Below, in pieces: positions 47,385 through 56,613 of a stretch of 64,000 bases of DNA (positions are counted from its first letter, which is position 1; every line of letters starts with the position of its first letter). This DNA comes from Avedoeria sp964651245 (GTDB lineage: Bacteria > Chloroflexota > Anaerolineae > Epilineales > Epilineaceae). Below the pieces are notes generated by a model that was not told the DNA's origin, did not search any database, and saw only the letters and a program-made list of their open reading frames with translations. The DNA lies in the NCBI GenBank assembly GCA_964651245.1, contig CAZYVI010000017.1, forward strand, positions 1 through 64,000, written 5' to 3'. The translations under genes and the position numbers were made by a program.

Positions 47385-47430
47385 GCGTCCGTCCTTTGTC
47401 GTCGCCGTCGCCGCGTCAGCGCAAAGCGCG

Positions 47431-47436
47431 ATTATA
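47431..47436 (-). promoter_or_regulatory. Consensus -10 of the polysaccharide operon
   Basis: Minus-strand TATAAT (47436-47431), 46 bases before ATG 47384. No clear -35. The context GCGTATAATCG equals that at 5983-5993 on the plus strand. Confidence 0.55.
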
Positions 47437-47468
47437 CGCCCCCGGGTGCCTTGGCGGGGGCCTTGGGC

Positions 47469-47474
47469 TATCCT
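47469..47474 (+). promoter_or_regulatory. Candidate -10 of the beta-helix protein gene
   Basis: TATCCT, 46 bases before ATG 47521 in the divergent 136-base region; the minus-strand TATAAT lies 33 bases away, so the two promoters may interfere. No -35 box is clear. Confidence 0.35.
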
Positions 47475-47520
47475 TGGCGGCGCGATCCGGGTCCGAAACG
47501 AGCGCCGACGGAGTTCCTCG

Positions 47521-50082
47521 ATGGCCTGCCCCGCCCGCCGCCTGCACCTGCTCGCCGCCGCCGCCGCAGCCCTCTGCGCGCTCGCGCCGCGCCCGGCGCT
47601 CGCCCTCGACCACTGCGGCCAGGTGACGACGAACCAGGCCTGGAGCCAGGCCGACAACCCCCACGACATCTGCAGCGCCGGCCTCACGGTGCGCGGCTCG
47701 ACGCTCTCGATCCAGCCCGGCGCGATCATCCGGTTCAACGAGGGCGCCAGCCTGATCATCGACGCCGGCGCGGCGCTGGTGGCCGTCGGCGACGCGCAGA
47801 ACGCCCCGATCCGCTTCGTCAGCCTGCAGCGGACCGGCACGCCCGGCTACTGGGGCCAGATCCGCTTCGAGCGCGACGCCCTCACCAGCACGATCGAGTC
47901 GGCGGTGATCAGCCACGGCGGCAAGGACAACCGGCCGATGGTCGAGGTGCGCGGCACGGCCACCGACCTCTTCAACGTGGCGTTCACCCAGTCGGCGGCC
48001 GCGCCGCTGGCGTTCGCCGCGTCGGCGCTGGGGCCGAGCACCGAGCGGGCCGGCTCGGTGACGACGCGCGACCAGCGCTGCAGCCTGATCCGGTTCAGCC
48101 AGGTCGGCCAGAGCCACATCGAGGTCGACGCCAGCGACGCCGTCGACATCGCCGCCGACGCCACCTGGGCCAGCTTCTGCCAGCCCTACCGCGTGAACGG
48201 CATGGTCACGGTCGCCGGCCCGGTCGACCTGGCGCCGACGCTGACGCTCAACCCCGGCGTCCAGTTGCGCTTCGACGCCGAGGGCGGCATCCACACCGGC
48301 CTCAGCGCCGACCAGCCCGGCCACCTCGTGGCGTCCGGCTCGGTCGACGTCCTCGAGCACGTGGTGCTCACCGGCCAGACCGAGGCGCCCGGCAGCTGGC
48401 GCGGCATCGAGCTGACCGAGCACAGCACGATCGACAACAGCCTGATCAACGTCGACGTCCTCTACGGCGGCAGCGACGACGCGGCGATGATCCGGGTCCG
48501 CGACCCGCGCGCCCTGGCCCTCGACCTGACGATGCGGCACGCCAAGCGCTACCCGCTCGAGTTGCCGTCGACGGCCGTCGACACGTTCCTGGGCGGCCTC
48601 GTGGTCGGCAAGGTGCGGCAGCCGCCGATCCAGGACAACGGCGTCGACCGCGCCCTGGTGCGGGCGAAGGACATCGCGGTGGACGTGGCCCGCAGCGCCG
48701 TCTGGGGCAACATCGGCGCGCCGTACGAGATCGACGGCGATCTGACGGTGGCCTCCGACCAGGGCGCCGAAGGCCTGCCGGCCCAGTTCCGGATCCTGCC
48801 CGGCGCCATGCTGCTGTTCGCGGACGGCGCGGCGCTGCGCATCGGCGACCCGGCCGGGCCGCGGGCCCGGTTCGCCGCCGGCCCGTTGCCGGCCGAGCCG
48901 CTGGCCGCCCGGGCCGCCCAGGCCGCGGTCGGCGCCGGCGCGGCGCTGGCGCCCGACGACGCGGCCGCCGCCCAAGGCGGCGACATCGTGCTGGGCGCGC
49001 TGAGCGGCGGCCCGGCCGGCTGGCAGGGCCTGGTGATCGCCGACACCGCGGTCGAGGTGCTCCTCGAGGGCGTGCGGGTCGAGAACGGCGGCCGCGACGG
49101 GGCGATGGTGCAGTGGGGCAAGGTCCGCGGCTCGGTGACCCGCTCGACGTTCCGGGGCGCCGCCGGCTACCCGCTGACGCTGCCGCTGTCGCACGTCGAC
49201 GCCGTGATGGGCGCCCACCAACAGGTGATGGTCAACCGCAACCAGTACGAGGGCAACGGCGTCGACCGCATCCTGGTCCAGACGGCCGGCAGCGAGCTGG
49301 CCCAGCGCCAGGTTGTGCTGGCCGATCCCGGCGCCGGCGTCGAGTTCGACGGCGACGTCATGCTCGGCGGGACCTCGGCCCCGCTCATCGACGTCGACGC
49401 CGGCGTGCGCTTCTACCTGCGCGGCGGCAAGGCGATGCGGATCGGGTTGGGCCCGCGCCAGGCCAACGTCCGCCTCAACGAGGCGCGCGGCGCGACGGCC
49501 GTCGAGGTCCACGCCGCCCAGCCGGGCCAGCCGCACGCCGGGCTCGTCATCGACGAGGGCTCGTCGCTGCGCGAGGACGACGACGCCGCGGTCGGGTTGG
49601 TCGTCGACGGCGGCGGCGCCGGCGAGGCGTTCGTCACGGTGCGCGGCGTGCTCGAGCTGGTGGGCCTGACGGTGACCGGCGACGCGCTCTCGACCGGCGC
49701 GACCGGCCTGCTCGTCGCCGGCGGCGGCGAGGCGACGATCGAGGGGCCGCGGCTGAGCCAGCTGGCGGTGGGCGCCCGGGCGGCGGAGGGCGCGCGGCTG
49801 ATCCTCCAGAAGGGCTGGATCACGGCGTGCAGCCAGTGGGGCGTGGTGAACGAGGATGCGTCGCGCTGCTCGACGGCGGCCCGCATCTGGTGGGGCGACG
49901 CCGGCGGTCCGCTCGACCCGTCGGCGGCCGAGGATGGCTGCATGAACGTCGCCAACGAGACCGCCGGCACCCGCGTCAGCGACGACGTCGACTGGGCGGG
50001 CTACGCGATCGACGAGCAGCTGACGCCGGTCGGCGGCATCCAGGGCAGCAAGAAGGCGTTCCTGCCGTTCGCGCGGCGCTGA
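47521..50082 (+). CDS. Secreted beta-helix protein with LPFARR tail
   Basis: An 853-residue exported protein. Signal peptide (LHLLAAAAAALCALAPRPALA), then DHCGQVTTNQAWSQADNPHD and repeated right-handed beta-helix rungs: LTVRGSTLSIQPGAIIRFN, SLIIDAGAALVAVGDA, YWGQIRFERDALTSTIESA, and three or four large repeats with the pattern NGVDR(A/I)LV(R/Q) (DNGVDRALVRAKD and GNGVDRILVQTAG). Close to the end lies IWWGDAGGPLDP, the NWWG-x-x-GP element common in beta-helix proteins, and the protein ends AFLPFARR. It seems distantly related to the beta-helix protein at 22509-25025. No catalytic residues are obvious; probably an adhesin or structural surface protein. Confidence 0.82.
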   Translation: MACPARRLHLLAAAAAALCALAPRPALALDHCGQVTTNQAWSQADNPHDICSAGLTVRGSTLSIQPGAIIRFNEGASLIIDAGAALVAVGDAQNAPIRFVSLQRTGTPGYWGQIRFERDALTSTIESAVISHGGKDNRPMVEVRGTATDLFNVAFTQSAAAPLAFAASALGPSTERAGSVTTRDQRCSLIRFSQVGQSHIEVDASDAVDIAADATWASFCQPYRVNGMVTVAGPVDLAPTLTLNPGVQLRFDAEGGIHTGLSADQPGHLVASGSVDVLEHVVLTGQTEAPGSWRGIELTEHSTIDNSLINVDVLYGGSDDAAMIRVRDPRALALDLTMRHAKRYPLELPSTAVDTFLGGLVVGKVRQPPIQDNGVDRALVRAKDIAVDVARSAVWGNIGAPYEIDGDLTVASDQGAEGLPAQFRILPGAMLLFADGAALRIGDPAGPRARFAAGPLPAEPLAARAAQAAVGAGAALAPDDAAAAQGGDIVLGALSGGPAGWQGLVIADTAVEVLLEGVRVENGGRDGAMVQWGKVRGSVTRSTFRGAAGYPLTLPLSHVDAVMGAHQQVMVNRNQYEGNGVDRILVQTAGSELAQRQVVLADPGAGVEFDGDVMLGGTSAPLIDVDAGVRFYLRGGKAMRIGLGPRQANVRLNEARGATAVEVHAAQPGQPHAGLVIDEGSSLREDDDAAVGLVVDGGGAGEAFVTVRGVLELVGLTVTGDALSTGATGLLVAGGGEATIEGPRLSQLAVGARAAEGARLILQKGWITACSQWGVVNEDASRCSTAARIWWGDAGGPLDPSAAEDGCMNVANETAGTRVSDDVDWAGYAIDEQLTPVGGIQGSKKAFLPFARR

Positions 50083-50127
50083 GACCCCGTTGCGGCGATC
50101 CGACGGCGGCGCCAGAAACGGCACCGT

Positions 50128-53100
50128 ATGTCGCGGATCCCCGCCGGCTCGCTCACCTTCCTCTTCACCGACATCGAAGGCTCGACGCTCCGCTGGGAGC
50201 AGGATCACGCGGCGATGTCCGCGGCGCTCGTCCGCCATGACGACCTGGTCCGCTCGGCGATCGAGACCCACGGCGGGCACGTGTTCAAGACGGTCGGCGA
50301 CGCGTTCTGCGCGGCCTTCGCCGACGCCGGCGCGGCGCTCGCCGCCGCCGTCGCCGGCCAGCGCGCGCTCGTGGCCGAGGACTGGTCGGCCTTCGGTCCC
50401 GACTTCGCGGTCCTGCGCATACGGGCGGGTCTCCACACGGGCGCGGCCGAGGCGCGCGGCGGGGACTACTTCGGCCCGGCGCTGAACCGCACGGCGCGGT
50501 TGACATCGGCGGGGCATGGGGGCCAGGTGCTGATTTCGCTGGCCGTCCAGCAGGTCGTCCACGGCCGCCTGCCCGACGGCGTCCGCCTGCGCGACTGGGG
50601 CGAGCACCGGCTGAAGGACCTCCACCACAGCGAGCACATCTGGCAGGTCCTCGTCTCCGATCTGCCGGATGTCCGCAAGCCCCCGACCACCGCCGAAGCG
50701 TTGACGCCCGGGGACCGCATCGTCGTGGCCGAGGCCGGCGCCCCGGCCCGCCCGCTGCCCGAGAGCATGCGGGCACTGCTGGAGGCCGTCCGCGGCGAGA
50801 CGGCCACGGTCACCCTCAGCCCCGACCAGGCCCGCGAGATCGCCCAACATCGGCCGGCCGACCTGGCGGCGTTCCGACTGGGCCGGATCGCCGAGTGGAG
50901 CCAGCCGCGCTATCGGCTGGACGGGCGCTTCGTGGCGCTGACGCTCCTGGTGGACCAGGGCGAGGAGGTCACGGGCGATCGCTGGGTCGCCAAGCAGGAG
51001 CGCTACGACGACCTCGGCGCGCTGCTGGCGGCGGGCAGCGAGTCGGCGTTGGTCGTGTTGGGGCCGCCGGGCAGCGGGAAGAGCACGCTGCTGCGGCGCC
51101 TGGAGCTGGACACGGCGATCGCCGGACTGCGGGGCGAGGATGCGTCCGACACGGTGACGTTCTTCGTCCAGCTGAACCAGTACAAGCCGGACGCTGTGGG
51201 CGGCGACCCGCCCCTGCCCGGCGCATGGCTGGCGGACCGCTGGGCGGAGCGCTTCCCCGACCTGCGGCCGCTGGGCGACCTCTTGGCCGAGGGCCGGGTG
51301 ATCCTGCTCCTGGACGCGCTGAACGAGATGCCGGCGGCCAACGCGCGGGAGCTCCGCCAGCGGGTGAGCGGGTGGAAGGACTGGCTCGTGCGGCTGGCGA
51401 CGGATCGGCCCGGCAACCGGGTGGTGTTCAGCTGCCGGACGCTGGACTACTCCGCGCCGCTGTCCACTCCGGCACTCCGGGTGCCCCAGGTGCAGATCGA
51501 GCCGCTGACCGACGAGCAGGTCGCGGCGTTCCTGCGGCTGTACAGCCCGGTGCGGGGCGAGGACATCTGGTCGGCGATCGCGGGCACGCCGCAGCTGGAA
51601 GCGCTGCGGAGCCCGTTCTACTTGGCGCTGTTGGTGGATCAGGTCGAGGCGACGGGGGATCTTGCCGAGGATCGGGCCGGGCTGTTCACCGGCTTCGTGC
51701 GCCAGGCGATGCGGCGCGAGGTGGAGCGTGACAACCCGCTCTTCGCGCTGGAGGACCTCCTGGACAGCCGCGATGTCCGCCGGATCGCCCAATGGCGGTG
51801 GCGGGACGCCTACGAGCTGCCGGAGCGGGGCGTGCTGGTGCCGAAGCTGGCCGCGCTCGCCTACGGCATGCAGGAGGCGGCCGCGGACGGGGGCGCCAGC
51901 CAGGTGCGGGTGAGCTTCGACCAGTCGCTGGAGCTGGTGGACCACCCGCACGACGAGGCGATCGTGAAGGCGGGCGTGGCGATCAGCGTGCTCGACGAGG
52001 ATCCGGCGGCCGACGAGGTGTTGTATCGGCACCAGCTGTTGCAGGAGTACTTCGCGGCCCGGGTGCTGGCGCGCGAGCCGAGGCCGGCGCTGGTGGCGGC
52101 GGCCTGGCGGACGGACGAGGTCGGGCCGGGGCTGCGCGAGGTCCTGGCTGCGTTGCCGCCGTCGGAGACGCTGCCGGCCCTGCCGCAGACGGGCTGGGAG
52201 GAAACGACGATCCTCGCCGCGGCGATGGTGGGTGAGCCGGAGCCGTTCCTGCGCGCGCTCGTGGCGCCGAACCTGGTCGTGGCCGGGCGTGTGGCGCGGC
52301 TGCCGGGGGTGCGGGCGAAGCTCGGCGCGGGCTTCTTGGACGAGCTGCGCTGGGCGCTGGTGGCGCGCAGCCGCGACCCATCGGCGGACCTGCGGGCGCG
52401 GATCGACGCCGGGCTGGTGCTGGGCTGGCTGGGGGACCCGCGGTTCGAGCGGCGCGCCGGTCCGCACGGCGCATACCTGCTGCCGCCCGTGGTGGCGATT
52501 CCCGGCGGCGACTACCCGATTGGGGACGACGACGTGATCGCGTACGTGAGCGGAACATCGACCTCCCACCAGCCGCGGCACACGGTGCGGATCGCGCCGT
52601 TCGAGCTCGGCCGGTTCCCGGTGACGAACGCCGAGTTCGCCTGCTTCGTCGACGCGGGCGGCTACGAGGACGAGCGCTGGTGGGATACGGCCGCCGGCCG
52701 GGCGTGGCGGCAGGGCGCCGGGACGGCGGACGGCCTGCACGCCAACGTGCGCTACTGGGTGGCCAAGTTCAAGGCGGAGCCGGCGCTCATGGACGAGTTC
52801 GTCGCCCGCGGCCAGTGGGACCAGGCCCTGTACGAGCGGGGCCGGCGACGCGTGGCGATGTCGGACGAGGAGCTGACGGCGCACCTGTTCGAGCTCTACC
52901 CGGAGCAGCGATTCACCGAGCCGCGCTATTGGCGGGACGCGCGGTTTCACAGCCCGCTTCAGCCGGTGGTGGGGGTCTGCTGGTACGAGGCGCGGGCGTA
53001 CGCCTGTTGGCTGGGCGCGCAGATCGGGCGCGCCGTGCGGCTGCCGTCGGAGGTGGAGTGGGAGGCGGCGACGCGCGGGCACGAGGGCCGGAACTACGCA

Positions 53101-53463
53101 TACGGCGACGGGTTCGACGCGCTGGCGGCCAACACCCTGGAGACGCGGCTGAAGCGCCCGAGCCCGGTGGGCGTGTTCCCGGAAGGCGACACGCCGGAGG
53201 GCGCGAGCGATCTGAGCGGCAACGTGTACGAGTGGACCTGCAGCCTGTACGGGGCGAGCGACGTCGATGCGGACTACGGCTATCCGTACCGGGCCGACGA
53301 CGGGCGCGAGAACGCCGAGGCCGGATCGGACATCCTGCGCGTGTACCGGGGCGGCGCGTGGGGCAGCGACCGCGGGATCGCCCGCGCGGCGTACCGCGTG
53401 GTCAACCGCCCGGCGATCTCGAACGCCACGCGCGGATTCCGGGTCGCGATGCCCCCGGTCTGA
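50128..53463 (+). CDS. Class III cyclase-NACHT-FGE-sulfatase fusion (STAND signalling protein)
   Basis: A 1111-residue cytoplasmic protein with three modules. Residues 8-175: class III adenylyl/guanylyl cyclase domain; metal-binding D15 (FTDIEGST) and D58 (KTVGDAF), K54 and D113 as adenine-specifying residues, N120 and R124 for transition-state binding, all intact. Residues 300-660: NACHT NTPase with Walker A GPPGSGKST (312-320), Walker B VILLLDALNE (391-400) and RHQLLQEYFAA in the winged-helix region, followed by a helical HEAT-like linker. Residues 787-1110: FGE-sulfatase (SUMF1-like, C-type-lectin-fold) domain with RLPSEVEWEAATRG, GNVYEWTC and RVYRGGAW...GFRVAMP; the two catalytic Cys of true FGE are not seen in the final segment. 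A ligand-gated switch that makes a cyclic nucleotide is the likely mode. No Shine-Dalgarno is evident. Confidence 0.9.
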   Translation: MSRIPAGSLTFLFTDIEGSTLRWEQDHAAMSAALVRHDDLVRSAIETHGGHVFKTVGDAFCAAFADAGAALAAAVAGQRALVAEDWSAFGPDFAVLRIRAGLHTGAAEARGGDYFGPALNRTARLTSAGHGGQVLISLAVQQVVHGRLPDGVRLRDWGEHRLKDLHHSEHIWQVLVSDLPDVRKPPTTAEALTPGDRIVVAEAGAPARPLPESMRALLEAVRGETATVTLSPDQAREIAQHRPADLAAFRLGRIAEWSQPRYRLDGRFVALTLLVDQGEEVTGDRWVAKQERYDDLGALLAAGSESALVVLGPPGSGKSTLLRRLELDTAIAGLRGEDASDTVTFFVQLNQYKPDAVGGDPPLPGAWLADRWAERFPDLRPLGDLLAEGRVILLLDALNEMPAANARELRQRVSGWKDWLVRLATDRPGNRVVFSCRTLDYSAPLSTPALRVPQVQIEPLTDEQVAAFLRLYSPVRGEDIWSAIAGTPQLEALRSPFYLALLVDQVEATGDLAEDRAGLFTGFVRQAMRREVERDNPLFALEDLLDSRDVRRIAQWRWRDAYELPERGVLVPKLAALAYGMQEAAADGGASQVRVSFDQSLELVDHPHDEAIVKAGVAISVLDEDPAADEVLYRHQLLQEYFAARVLAREPRPALVAAAWRTDEVGPGLREVLAALPPSETLPALPQTGWEETTILAAAMVGEPEPFLRALVAPNLVVAGRVARLPGVRAKLGAGFLDELRWALVARSRDPSADLRARIDAGLVLGWLGDPRFERRAGPHGAYLLPPVVAIPGGDYPIGDDDVIAYVSGTSTSHQPRHTVRIAPFELGRFPVTNAEFACFVDAGGYEDERWWDTAAGRAWRQGAGTADGLHANVRYWVAKFKAEPALMDEFVARGQWDQALYERGRRRVAMSDEELTAHLFELYPEQRFTEPRYWRDARFHSPLQPVVGVCWYEARAYACWLGAQIGRAVRLPSEVEWEAATRGHEGRNYAYGDGFDALAANTLETRLKRPSPVGVFPEGDTPEGASDLSGNVYEWTCSLYGASDVDADYGYPYRADDGRENAEAGSDILRVYRGGAWGSDRGIARAAYRVVNRPAISNATRGFRVAMPPV

Positions 53464-53478
53464 GGCGGGTCCCGGCGC

Positions 53479-54054
53479 CTACCCCGCCGCCGCCGGCCTT
53501 CGCCGCCCCATCCGCCAGGCGACGACGATCACGCCGAACACGATCGCGGCCAGGCCGATGAGGATCGGCACGAACACCGCCACCAGGCTGGTGAACAGCG
53601 CGGCGATGTCCTCGGCGGTGCTGACGATCGGGTTGCCGAGGCCGCCGGTGCTGGCGGTGACCACCGGCCGCGCCGTGGCCTTGGCGCCGTGGGCGGCGCC
53701 GGCGACGACGAGCCCCAGCACCAGCGCCAGCGTCGGGTCGAGGTAGGACACCGTGCCGGTCGTCGAGGCGAACAGGATCGCGCCGGCCGCCGGCCGGACG
53801 ACGGTGCCCAGGACGTCGTTGGCGTGGTCGACGACCGGGATCTTGTCGGCCAGGATCTCGACGAGCGTCAGCACGGAGAGCGTCAGGATCGCCCAGCCGC
53901 TGGTGAGGGCGTCCCACGGCGCCGCCAGTGTCACGAACCCCGGCGCGAACCGTCCGACGAGGGCCACGATGAGCAGCGGGATGTAGGCGTTCAGCCCGGC
54001 CGAGGCCGAGAGTCCGAACGCGCTCAGGAGCGTGGCGACGCTGGTCAGGGTCAT
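53479..54054 (-). CDS. DUF4126 membrane protein
   Basis: A 191-residue integral membrane protein of the DUF4126 family. It begins with LLSAFGLSASAGLNAYIPLLIVAL, the conserved first helix with the SAGLNAY motif, and contains FVTLAAPWDALTSGWAIL, ADKIPVVDHANDVLGTVVRPAAGAILFA and AGAAHGAKATARPVV, all typical. About five hydrophobic segments, small basic C-terminus. Function unknown. The convergent gap to the cyclase-NACHT gene is only 15 bases and the two transcripts probably overlap. Confidence 0.88.
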   Translation of the reverse strand: MTLTSVATLLSAFGLSASAGLNAYIPLLIVALVGRFAPGFVTLAAPWDALTSGWAILTLSVLTLVEILADKIPVVDHANDVLGTVVRPAAGAILFASTTGTVSYLDPTLALVLGLVVAGAAHGAKATARPVVTASTGGLGNPIVSTAEDIAALFTSLVAVFVPILIGLAAIVFGVIVVAWRMGRRRPAAAG

Positions 54055-54129
54055 GGGGTTGCCTCCGTCACGCCGGACGTACGCGCCGCCGCGCCCGCGG
54101 TTGCGCCGTGCGCGCTCCGCCGGTTCCGA

Positions 54130-56496
54130 TCACCGCATCCGTTCGAGCCGAGCGAAGCTCTGCATAAGCTTCTTGACGCCGGCGCCGACGAACGCCACCG
54201 TCACCTCCTCGTCGCCGTCGCGCTGTGCGGCGCTGACGACGACGCCCTCGCCGAACGTGCCGTGGCGAACGCGGTCGCCGGGGCGGAACGTGGCCGCGTC
54301 GCCGCCGGCGGCGGCACGGGCGGATGCGTCGGCGGGGCGGGCGGCGGCGCCCGGGCCGGGGCGGCGCGCGGCCGGCCACTGCGTGGCGCGGCCGTGGGTC
54401 GGCGCGCCGCGGACGCCGCGGGCGGGCGGCGGCTCGGCCAGGACCTGGGCCGGCAGGTCGAGCAGGAAGCGCGACGGCTCGCGGACATCGGTCGCGCCGA
54501 AGACGGTGCGGCGGTGGGCGCGCACCAGCACCAGCGACCGCTCCGCACGCGTCAGGCCCACATAGAAAAGCCGCCGCTCCTCGGCCAGGGCGTCGGGGTC
54601 GTCCGCCGAGCGGCTGTGCGGGATCGAGCCCTCCTCGAGGCCGGTGAGGATCACCGTGGCGAACTCGAGGCCCTTGGCGGCGTGCAGCGTCAGCAGCGTG
54701 ACCCGGTCGGCCGCCGACCGGGCATCGAGCGCGTCGACGTCGGCGACGAGGGCGACGCTCTCGAGCAGGGCGGCCAGGCCGTCGCGCGGCGGCAGCGACT
54801 CGAAGTCGACCGCCACGTTGCGCAGCTCGACGACGTTCTCCCAGCGCTCCTCGCCCTCGTCGGTGCCGTCGCGCAGGTGGCGGGCGTAGCCGGTGGCGTC
54901 GAGGATGAGGCCCAGCAGCGCCGTGACGTCGAGTTGCTCGCGCGCGGCGATCAGCCGCGCCAGCAGGTCGTGGAAGCCGCCGAGGGCGTTGCGGGTCCGG
55001 CCGTCGATGGCAACGGCGGCGGCGGCGGGCGAGAGGTCGGCCAGGCCGTCGGCGGCGATGAGCTGCAGCGCCGGCCAGTAGGGCACGCCGCAGGCGCCGG
55101 CCACCGCCGCCAACGTCGCCAGCGCCTTGTCGCCGATGCCGCGCGTCGGGACGTTGATCACGCGCTGCAGCGCGATCTCGTCGAGCGGGTTGTGCACCAG
55201 GCGGAGGTAGGCCAGGACGTCGCGGATCTCGCGCCGATCGTAGAAGCGCGTGCCGCCCACCAGCTGGTACGGGATCCGCTTGCGCACCAGCGCATCCTCG
55301 ATCGTGCGCGACTGGGCGTTCGTGCGGTACATCACCGCCAGCTCGCCGAACTTCCCGCCGCGCCGGACGTGCTGCTCGATCTGGTGGACGACGAACGCGG
55401 CCTCCTCGACCTCGTCGTAGGCCTCGAAGAGCACCAGCCCCTCGCCGGGGCCGCGCTCGGTCCAGAGCGCCTTGGGCGTGCGGTGCGCGTTCTGGTCGAT
55501 GACCGCCCGCGCCGCGTCGAGGATCGTCTGGGTCGAGCGGTAGTTCTGCTCCAGGAGGATCGTGCGGGCGGCCGGGAAGTCGCGCCGGAAGCGCTCGATG
55601 TTGCGCCAGTCGGCGCCGCGCCAACGGTAGATGCTCTGGTCCTCGTCGCCGACGGCGAACAGGTTGTGCGGCGCCTCGGGCAGCTCGGCCGACGCCAGCG
55701 CCTTGAGCATGGCGTACTGGGCGGTGTTCGTGTCCTGGAACTCGTCGACGAGGACGTGGCGGTAGCGCTCGCGGTAGCGGTCGCGGACGGCCGGGTTGCC
55801 GCGCAGCAGCTCGGCCGTCTCGAGCAGCAGGTCGTCGAAGTCGAGGGCGTTGCTGGCGAGCAGCAGCTGCTGGTAGCGGGTGTAGACCCGGCCGGCGATC
55901 TCGTGCCAGTACGAGGCGGGACGGTAGTCGGCCGGGCGGATCAGCTCGCTCTTGGCGCTGGAGATCGCGCCGAGGATGGCCGACGGACGATACTGCTTCG
56001 GGTCGAGGTTGAACTCGTCGAGGGCGCGCTTGACGGCGCGCTCCTGGTCGTCGCTGTCGAAGATCACAAAGTCGCGGTCCACGGCGAGCGCGTCCGCCTC
56101 GTGGCGGAGCAGCCGGGCGCAGATGGCGTGGAACGTGCCGATCGTCACCTGCCCGAGCGCCGTCGGCCCGATGAGCCGCTCGAGCCGGCCGCGCATCTCG
56201 CGGGCCGCCTTGTTCGTGAACGTCACGGCCATGATCCGCCACGGCGCTACGCCGAAGACGTCGACGAGCCAGGCCACGCGGTGCGTCAGGACGCGCGTCT
56301 TGCCCGAGCCGGGCCCCGCCAACACCAGCACCGGCCCCTCGTCGGCCGAGACGGCGTCCACCTGCGCCGTATTGAGTCCCTCCAGCAGCCGCTCGGCCGC
56401 CCGCGTCCGGGCCGCGTCGGCGCTCGACTCGGCGGCGGCGGCGGCGAAGAACGGGTCGTCGTAGGCGTCGGCGGGCGGCGTGGCGGGGTCGGGCAT
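54130..56496 (-). CDS. pcrA: PcrA/UvrD-family superfamily 1 DNA helicase
   Basis: A 788-residue ATP-dependent 3'-5' DNA helicase for repair and replication. Motifs: Q-motif region GLNTAQVDAV, motif I AGPGSGKTRVL, motif Ia VTFTNKAAREM, motif II VDEFQDTNTAQ, motif III VGDEDQSIYRWRGAD, motif IV LEQNYRSTQTIL, motif V TLHAAKGLEF and motif VI VGLTRAERSL. The C-terminus has the Tudor-like RNA polymerase-binding segment (RPGDRVRHGTFGEGVV) of Gram-positive PcrA. Start ATG 56496 gives a 40-residue N-terminus rich in Ala and Asp. A TACAAT box at seven bases before the ATG suggests a leaderless message. Confidence 0.94.
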   Translation of the reverse strand: MPDPATPPADAYDDPFFAAAAAESSADAARTRAAERLLEGLNTAQVDAVSADEGPVLVLAGPGSGKTRVLTHRVAWLVDVFGVAPWRIMAVTFTNKAAREMRGRLERLIGPTALGQVTIGTFHAICARLLRHEADALAVDRDFVIFDSDDQERAVKRALDEFNLDPKQYRPSAILGAISSAKSELIRPADYRPASYWHEIAGRVYTRYQQLLLASNALDFDDLLLETAELLRGNPAVRDRYRERYRHVLVDEFQDTNTAQYAMLKALASAELPEAPHNLFAVGDEDQSIYRWRGADWRNIERFRRDFPAARTILLEQNYRSTQTILDAARAVIDQNAHRTPKALWTERGPGEGLVLFEAYDEVEEAAFVVHQIEQHVRRGGKFGELAVMYRTNAQSRTIEDALVRKRIPYQLVGGTRFYDRREIRDVLAYLRLVHNPLDEIALQRVINVPTRGIGDKALATLAAVAGACGVPYWPALQLIAADGLADLSPAAAAVAIDGRTRNALGGFHDLLARLIAAREQLDVTALLGLILDATGYARHLRDGTDEGEERWENVVELRNVAVDFESLPPRDGLAALLESVALVADVDALDARSAADRVTLLTLHAAKGLEFATVILTGLEEGSIPHSRSADDPDALAEERRLFYVGLTRAERSLVLVRAHRRTVFGATDVREPSRFLLDLPAQVLAEPPPARGVRGAPTHGRATQWPAARRPGPGAAARPADASARAAAGGDAATFRPGDRVRHGTFGEGVVVSAAQRDGDEEVTVAFVGAGVKKLMQSFARLERMR

Positions 56497-56503
56497 GGGC
56501 GCG

Positions 56504-56509
56504 ATTGTA
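56504..56509 (-). promoter_or_regulatory. -10 element of the helicase gene (leaderless)
   Basis: Minus-strand TACAAT (56509-56504), seven bases before ATG 56496; no Shine-Dalgarno in the interval CGCGCCC. Confidence 0.4.
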
Positions 56510-56582
56510 CATCGCGCCCGACACGCGGCCGCGGTGGGTCGTGGGCCCGCCGCCAGACGACGGCGGCGCGGCAGCGCCGTCC

Positions 56583-56612
56583 TTGACCCCTCTGCAACGC
56601 GGGTGATATCCT
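56583..56612 (+). promoter_or_regulatory. Sigma70-type promoter of the S1-domain gene
   Basis: TTGACC (56583-56588), 18-base spacer, TATCCT (56607-56612). The expected start is near 56619, giving a leader of about 137 bases. It is one of the best -35/-10 pairs in the window. Confidence 0.65.
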
Positions 56613-56613
56613 T

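Noticed and set aside
47416..53082. A 1888-codon open frame on the minus strand opposite the beta-helix and cyclase-NACHT genes
   Set aside because: It is a by-product of very high GC on the antisense strand; it has Arg/Pro/Ala-rich composition without domains, and the plus-strand frames carry clear domains.
52480..53463. Diversity-generating retroelement target
   Set aside because: The C-terminal lectin-like segment fits, but I see no reverse transcriptase and no second copy (template repeat) of the 3' end in the window. Kept only as a check item.
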